Assembly (NCBI GenBank): GCA_047639615.1
Contig: JBLIOL010000004.1
Coordinates: 1-47,862 of the forward strand
Origin: CAYWNK01 sp047639615
GTDB taxonomy: Bacteria; Planctomycetota; UBA1135; GCA-002686595
Direction: 5' to 3'
DNA: 47,862 nt
The notes below the pieces were generated by a model. That model searched no databases, was not told the DNA's origin, and saw only the letters and a list, made by a program, of their open reading frames with translations. Below are positions 40,563 through 47,862 of the stretch, one piece after another. The translations under genes and the position numbers were made by a program. Each line of letters begins with the position of its first letter. Position 1 is the stretch's first letter.

Positions 40563-40852
40563 CGGAAATCCTCCTGGGTTGCCTCTATGTTGTCGGGGGG
40601 GCGCGGTCTGCGCTGGTAGCCGTTGGGCTGAACTCAGGGGCACGCAGGGCGCAGTTTCAGGGGGGAGACTGCGTAGCTCGGTAGGGCGATGGGCTCAGAG
40701 TTGCGCCTCTTTTTTTGGCCAGAGGGGGTCCTAGGGCGCGCTAGGTGGGGCAGAGGTCGCTACACTTCCGGCGTACAGCGCAGCGGGAGCGCTGGACTCG
40801 CGGGAGTCCCAGGTGGGGGCGTCGGCGGTATGGAGTCCCGTTGGAGACCGCT
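40563..40852. promoter_or_regulatory. divergent CBS/thrS intergenic region
   Basis: These 290 bp must hold the promoters of both genes. A T7 run near 40709-40716 is notable. The thrS frame stays open to 40745 but the stretch is Arg-rich and unlike a ThrRS N-terminus. I see no T-box or thrS-operator-like tRNA mimic. Confidence 0.45.
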
Positions 40853-42640
40853 ATGGCGGACACCGAGATCGAGTCTGGCCAGAAGGCCCAGGGGCCGTTT
40901 CCCCTAAAGACCCTACGCCACTCGACCGCGCACCTGATGGCTTCGGCCGTCCAGCGCTTGTTCCCGGAAGCCAAGTTCGGCTTCGGGCCCAGTATCGAGC
41001 ACGGCTTCTACTACGACTTTGACTTGCCTGAGCCGCTCACGGCTAAGGACCTCAAAACTATCGAGAAGGAGATGCGCCGCATCGCAAAGCGCTCGCCGGA
41101 GATCACCCGCGAGGTGCTCACCCTGGAAGAAGCGAAGGAACGTCTCGAGGCTCAGAACCAGGTCTACAAGGTTGAGGCGGTTGGCCTGATTCCCGAGGGC
41201 GAGGAGATCACCTTCTACAGCCACGGGCCTGAGGGCGAGCAGTGGGGGGATCTGTGCGAAGGACCGCACATCGATTCCTTCAAGCAGCCCTTTGCCTTCA
41301 AGCTACTCACCATCGCGGGTGCCTATTGGCGCGGTGATGAGAACAACACGATGATGCAGCGCATCTACGGCACCGCGTTCTGGACCAAGGAAGAGCTGGA
41401 CGAGCACTTGGTCTGGCTCGAGGAAGTCAAGAAGCGCGACCACCGCCGCTTGGGCGTGGACCTGGATCTATTCAGTACCCACCCCGAGGCCGGTGCCGGT
41501 TTCGTGTTCTGGCATCCGAATCTGGGCGCCGTGCGACGCTCTATCGAGGACTTCTGGTGGGAGATCCACCAGACCGACGGCTATGAGCCGGTCTACACCC
41601 CGCACGTTTCGCGTGAAGCACTCTTTGCCGTCTCGGGTCACCTCGAGAACTACGGCGAGATGATGTACGCGCCCATGGACTTGGACAACTTGCCCTACCG
41701 GGTCAAGCCCATGAACTGTCCCGGGCACGTGTTGATCTACAAGAACCGCGGGCGCTCCTATCGCGAGCTGCCCCTGCGCTGGGCCGAGCTTGGCACCGTC
41801 TATCGCTATGAGCGTTCGGGCGTTGTGCACGGCATGCTGCGCGTGCGCGGCTTCACCCAGGACGATGCGCACATCTTCTGCACCGCGGATCAGCTGGCGG
41901 AGGAAATCGCCGGCGTGTGTCGCTTGGTGGACAAGGTCATGAGCACCTTCGGCTTCGAGTACACGGCTTACCTGGCCACGCGCCCGGAGACGAAGACCAT
42001 CGGCGAGGACGCTGTCTGGGAGCGGGCTACGGAGTCCCTCCAGAAGGCAGCTGACTTGGTCGGTCTGAAGCTAGAGATGGACGAGGGCGGAGGCGCGTTC
42101 TACGGCCCCAAGATCGACTACAAGATCAAGGATGCCCTCGGACGCGAATGGCAGAACTCGACCATCCAGTGTGACTTCAACCTGCCCGAGCGCTTCGACC
42201 TGAACTACACCAGCGATGATGGTACGCAGCAGCGTCCGATCATGGTGCACAGGGCGATCTTGGGCTCTATGGAGCGCTTCGTTGGCGTGTTGATCGAGCA
42301 CTTTGGCGGGCGCTTCCCGCTCTGGTGTGCACCTAAGCAGGTGGCGATCATCCCGATCCGCGAGGAGCAGGCTGAGTACGGCGCCAAGCTTCGTCAGCGG
42401 CTGATCGCAGCCGGCTTCCGCGTCGAGGCCATGCTGGATCCCGGTCACATGAACAAGAAGATCAAGACTGCTCAGAAGGAGCAGATCCCCTTCATGCTGA
42501 TCGCCGGCGAGCGCGAGGTGGCTGATGGGACCGTGGCTGTGCGTCGTCGGGGAACCCAGGAGCAAGAGGTCATCCCTTTTGATGCCTTCCTCGAACTGAT
42601 CGAGCGCTTGCGCGATGAGCGCAGCATCGAATTGAAGTAG
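40853..42640 (+). CDS. thrS: threonyl-tRNA synthetase lacking the N-terminal TGS domain
   Basis: ThrRS charges tRNA-Thr and edits mischarged serine. The ATG at 40853 has GGAG 6 nt ahead and gives 595 residues. The editing domain starts almost at once with H23-x3-H27 (LRHSTAHLMA) and contains C135-E-G-P-H139. The class II catalytic domain has MNCPGHV with Cys289, RVRGFTQDDAHIF and VHRAILGSMERF, the three zinc ligands. The anticodon-binding domain has VAIIPIREEQ and GFRVEAMLDPGHMNKKIK. The usual 60-residue TGS domain ahead of the editing domain is missing. An upstream extension to 40745 is Arg-rich and does not look like TGS. Confidence 0.95.
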   Translation: MADTEIESGQKAQGPFPLKTLRHSTAHLMASAVQRLFPEAKFGFGPSIEHGFYYDFDLPEPLTAKDLKTIEKEMRRIAKRSPEITREVLTLEEAKERLEAQNQVYKVEAVGLIPEGEEITFYSHGPEGEQWGDLCEGPHIDSFKQPFAFKLLTIAGAYWRGDENNTMMQRIYGTAFWTKEELDEHLVWLEEVKKRDHRRLGVDLDLFSTHPEAGAGFVFWHPNLGAVRRSIEDFWWEIHQTDGYEPVYTPHVSREALFAVSGHLENYGEMMYAPMDLDNLPYRVKPMNCPGHVLIYKNRGRSYRELPLRWAELGTVYRYERSGVVHGMLRVRGFTQDDAHIFCTADQLAEEIAGVCRLVDKVMSTFGFEYTAYLATRPETKTIGEDAVWERATESLQKAADLVGLKLEMDEGGGAFYGPKIDYKIKDALGREWQNSTIQCDFNLPERFDLNYTSDDGTQQRPIMVHRAILGSMERFVGVLIEHFGGRFPLWCAPKQVAIIPIREEQAEYGAKLRQRLIAAGFRVEAMLDPGHMNKKIKTAQKEQIPFMLIAGEREVADGTVAVRRRGTQEQEVIPFDAFLELIERLRDERSIELK

Positions 42641-42663
42641 CCGGTTCTCGGCTTCTCATACAG

Positions 42664-42698
42664 CAGGGCGCGCTCCGGAGACGCCGGCGCGCGCCCTG
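42664..42698. terminator. strong hairpin between convergent thrS and TonB receptor genes
   Basis: CAGGGCGCGC (42664-42673) pairs perfectly with GCGCGCCCTG (42689-42698), with a smaller CCGG/CCGG stem inside. It can serve both converging transcripts. A second small hairpin (GGCGC/GCGCC) lies at 42710-42722. Confidence 0.7.
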
Positions 42699-42722
42699 TA
42701 CGTTGATGCGGCGCTTCGCGCC

Positions 42723-44652
42723 CTAGTCCAGTGTGGGAGTCCAGGTGAATCCGAGGATCCACTGGCGGCGGACCTCGCTGCTGCCTAGCTCGGAACGGTT
42801 GGAGTCGTTCAGGCCTTGCACGCCAAGGCTGAAGCGCAGGGTCTCCGTGGGCTTCCAGCCGAGGCGCAGGTCAGCGCGGGTGTACTCGGCCTGGGAGTAG
42901 GGCACGTCGAAGCCATCTACAAGGTAGATGCCGGCGTCGAGCTCGAGTGTCTCCGATAGGTCGTAGTAGGAGCGCACACCCAAAATGTGAGTCGGGTGGT
43001 ACTCGTCGGTATCCAAAGGCGTGCCATCTTCCGCACGGTGGTGGCCGTGGAGGAAGGTATAGGTACTGCGCATGGTCCAGCCTTCCCGGAGTGTGGCATC
43101 CAGCTCCAGTTCTGCACCGACCGCCGAACCCACGGAGGTGTTCTCGTAGTCGAAGACAAGGTCGTAGTTCTCGCTGCTGAGGTGCTTGTAGTCGTTGTAG
43201 AAGGTCGAGAGTGCCACGGCGACGTTGGCGCTAAGGACCCGGCGGACCCCGATCTCATAGGCGACCAAGGTCTCACTACGCGTGACACTGGTGTGTCCGA
43301 GGTTGCCTACGTCTAGGGTCGCTTCTTCCAGAGAGGGCGTACGCACGGCGCGGGAGATGCCCGTCCAAACGGTCGTTTCCTCATTCGGGCTCCAGGCAAG
43401 ACGGACGCTGGGCTGGAACTCGAGGTCCTCGAACTTGGTGTGTACGGCTTGAATACCGAGGCTCACGTTGAGGTCGTGCTCGGGGAAGTCCGTGGAGCTG
43501 AGCGCGAAGGCGCGCAGGTTGTGCTGGTCCACGGAGGGTTCATTGAAGTTCAAGAAGCCAGCGGGGTCGGGTGTGGTCAGGCGCGAGTTGATAAACTCAT
43601 AGCCCATGCCGTAAGTCACCAATTGCTCGGGGCTCGCGTTCCAGCTGCGCTGGTAGTCTAAGTTGACGATGTCCAGGTCGATGTCCACCCAGTCCTCAAG
43701 CTTCTGCTTGTCCTTGGCGTAGGACGCTTTCCAGGATTCACCGCTCTCGGGGTCGGTCAAGCTCCAGGCAAAGTTGCCGCCAAAGCTCTCATCGAAGTAG
43801 GAGCCTCCTCCATAGGGCACTCCAAACTCGCCGTCATAGACCCGGGCGATGAAGTTGGCCTGCTTGCCGCTCTCGGTCATCCAGTCGAAACGTGCGCCGC
43901 CGCTGCTCATGCCCCAGCTGCCGTCATCGCTTGATGAGTCGCTATGCAAAGTGTCGAAGTGACCGCGGCGGCTCCAGACACGGTAGTGCCCGTTCTTGCC
44001 GAGGGTGCCTCCATAGCGTTGGTTGGTGCTCCACTCGTCTCGGGAGGAACTGCCCGAGATCTTGAGGCCCTGCGTGTCGGCGCTGTTCTTTGTGATCACG
44101 TTGACTACCCCGTGAACCGCATTGGCGCCCCAGGCGAGTCCGCCCGGGCCACGCACGATCTCGATGCGCTCGATGTCGTCCATGTCCATGTCGAGGAACG
44201 GCCACCAGACACCGGGTAGAAGCGGGGTGTAGACCACCACGCCATCGATCATGACCAACAGCTGGTTGAAGTAAGCGTTGTTGATCACGCTCAATCCAGG
44301 CCCGAAGCCGCGGCTGGTCACATCCCAGGCACCCGTGCGCCAGTGCGACACGTAGAAGCCCGGAACCATGCGCATGGCTTCCTGTAGGGAGCGGTGGCCG
44401 GCCCTGCGGATCTCATCGCCGCTGAGCACATAGACCGCGCTGGACGTCTTGCTCAGCTTCTGCGGGGCCCGGGTCGCAACGGTGATTTCCATGTCTAGCA
44501 ATTCAGCTAGAGACAGTTCGGTGAAATCGGAATCGCTCGCGTTAGCGGACGCTTCCACGACCACGCCGGTTTGGGCGCTACCGAGAGAGCTGCTAAAGAT
44601 GGCCAGGCCTGCCAGAAGCAGGCTACGTGACCAAAGGGAATGGAGACATGAG

Positions 44653-44663
<11 letters not shown>
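42723..44663 (-). CDS. TonB-dependent outer-membrane receptor
   Basis: The ATG at 44663 gives a signal peptide ([20 protein letters not shown]) and 646 residues; it overlaps the kinase stop by 11 bp. The plug is about 35-170: [91 protein letters not shown] and [15 protein letters not shown]. The rest is an outer-membrane barrel of alternating strands. This plug subtype often occurs beside YfiR-like and histidine-kinase genes in other bacteria. Ligand unknown; iron or another complex, or pure signalling, are all possible. Confidence 0.92.
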
Positions 44664-47043
<2,380 letters not shown>

Positions 47044-47054
47044 GGGATTCCTAT

Positions 47055-47663
47055 CTACTTCACAAGTCGTGCTAGTTTGAGTAGCTGAGAGCTCAGCTTG
47101 AGCTTCGCGGCCTCGATGGCCTTGGGGCTCACTTCGAATCGGACTTTCCCTTTCTCTAGGTAGAAGCCCACGCTGCTGCCGTGGCCGGCAATACCGGCCT
47201 TGTCAGCTACAACAAGCACCGGATCTTTTGCGATGCGTTTCAGCAGCAGCGCCAGTTCCTTTTCATCCATCTCACCAAGGAAGAGCACATGGGCACTCTT
47301 GAAGTCCCCTGGTTTCAACACGCGTTCAACCAGGATCTGGCGACCGCTGATCTTCTTCTTATCGAAGGCCGCTTCGAGGGACTTGCCAAAGGGGCCCTTG
47401 CCCACGACGGTGAAGCGGATCGGTGTGTCCTTCTTGGGGAAGGCACTGCTCGGCCAGACGGTGTACTTCGCGAAGTTGTAGAGGAAGGCAGCCTTGAGCT
47501 GATACTCCCTCTCACGGCCCTTCTCCTGCTCAGCGTGTACCGACACAAGCTCAGGATCGTTGCGCTTATGCGCACCGACTGTGCTGGGTGCGCCTCCAAG
47601 GAGGAGGCACCCGAGGCTGGCCCAGAGGACCAGCAGTGAGATTTGGGTGGGTGAACGCTGCAC
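47055..47663 (-). CDS. YfiR-type periplasmic protein (DUF4154)
   Basis: The 202-residue product starts at a GTG (47663) and has a signal peptide ([20 protein letters not shown]). The YfiR/DUF4154 core follows: [76 protein letters not shown] and [20 protein letters not shown]. In Pseudomonas, YfiR binds the periplasmic part of the diguanylate cyclase YfiN and represses it. Here the partner is probably the CHASE8-like histidine kinase encoded next. No ribosome site is obvious before the GTG. It heads the three-gene minus-strand unit. Confidence 0.9.
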   Translation of the reverse strand: MQRSPTQISLLVLWASLGCLLLGGAPSTVGAHKRNDPELVSVHAEQEKGREREYQLKAAFLYNFAKYTVWPSSAFPKKDTPIRFTVVGKGPFGKSLEAAFDKKKISGRQILVERVLKPGDFKSAHVLFLGEMDEKELALLLKRIAKDPVLVVADKAGIAGHGSSVGFYLEKGKVRFEVSPKAIEAAKLKLSSQLLKLARLVK

Positions 47664-47796
47664 GGGAGTAGCGGTGGATGACCGGCCGCCGGGCGCAGTC
47701 TCCGGGTCCTTGGTCGGCAGAAATACCCGTGCGGTCGGCCCTTTCTTAGTCCGCGTCCCGGATGAGAGCGCGTTGCGGCATTCGGGTGAATGGATT

Positions 47797-47808
47797 GCAA
47801 TCGATTGC
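47797..47808. promoter_or_regulatory. perfect 12-bp palindrome GCAATCGATTGC
   Basis: It is self-complementary over all 12 bases and overlaps a second palindrome, ATTGCAAT (47795-47802). It lies 134 bp upstream of the YfiR-type start, in the divergent region. An operator is plausible. Confidence 0.45.
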
Positions 47809-47821
47809 GTTCTCGTTGCGA

Positions 47822-47833
47822 ATTACTAGTAAT
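47822..47833. promoter_or_regulatory. perfect 12-bp palindrome ATTACTAGTAAT
   Basis: Self-complementary over 12 bases and AT-rich in a GC-rich region. Its centre is 25 bp from that of GCAATCGATTGC. It may be an operator for the divergent genes. Confidence 0.45.
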
Positions 47834-47853
47834 GGGCCGCACTTCACAAATGC

Positions 47854-47860
47854 AAGGAGG
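47854..47860 (+). promoter_or_regulatory. strong Shine-Dalgarno at the window edge
   Basis: AAGGAGG sits two bases before the end of the window, on the plus strand. It predicts a gene starting a few bases outside, divergent from the YfiR-type operon. Confidence 0.6.
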
Positions 47861-47862
47861 CC

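Overview
This is a GC-rich bacterial chromosome segment, most likely from a planctomycete (PVC superphylum). The evidence is a small basic protein of the PVC-restricted type at 6076-6294, a dcw cluster that is present but lacks ftsQ, ftsA, ftsZ, murD and ddl, and two large secreted proteins (13934-14974, 38144-39748) sharing a C-terminal module of the kind I associate with deep-branching Planctomycetota. The lineage call is inference from protein families; the window has no rRNA. I found no tRNA, CRISPR array, insertion sequence or prophage gene.

Layout. 1-4.5 kb: a membrane protein of unknown function, then a minus-strand pair of related secreted proteins, one a likely zinc peptidase and its neighbour a copy with the whole metal site replaced. 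4.8-9.1 kb: a SPOR-like membrane protein, the small basic protein, queE, der and a lipoprotein. 9.4-13.0 kb: a GT4-GT2-GT2 glycosyltransferase run. 13.1-18.9 kb: a methanethiol methyltransferase-like membrane protein (mddA type), a secreted protein, a membrane-anchored SRPBCC protein, a second GT4 enzyme, a HEAT-repeat lipoprotein and a zinc-ribbon protein.

19.1-34.3 kb is the peptidoglycan/division cluster: mraZ, rsmH, ftsL-like, ftsI, murE, murF, mraY, ftsW, a LysM protein, a tiny secreted ORF, murG, an antisense DUF2007 gene, murC, murB. These make lipid II from UDP-MurNAc (murB, C, E, F, mraY, murG) and polymerise and crosslink it at the septum (ftsW, ftsI). MurE carries the DNPR motif for meso-diaminopimelate. 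Genes are tightly coupled, and GTGA or ATGA start/stop overlaps are frequent.

34.3-37.6 kb: an AlgI-like MBOAT acyltransferase followed by an AlgX/AlgJ-like SGNH protein on the minus strand, a module for O-acetylating an exported polysaccharide. 38.1-42.6 kb: an FG-GAP-like secreted protein, a four-CBS protein and a threonyl-tRNA synthetase that starts at the editing domain. 42.7-47.7 kb: a minus-strand operon of a YfiR-type periplasmic protein, a hybrid histidine kinase with a CHASE8-like sensor, and a TonB-dependent receptor. It looks like an envelope-spanning sensory system. Its upstream region holds two perfect 12-bp palindromes and a strong Shine-Dalgarno for a plus-strand gene just beyond the window.
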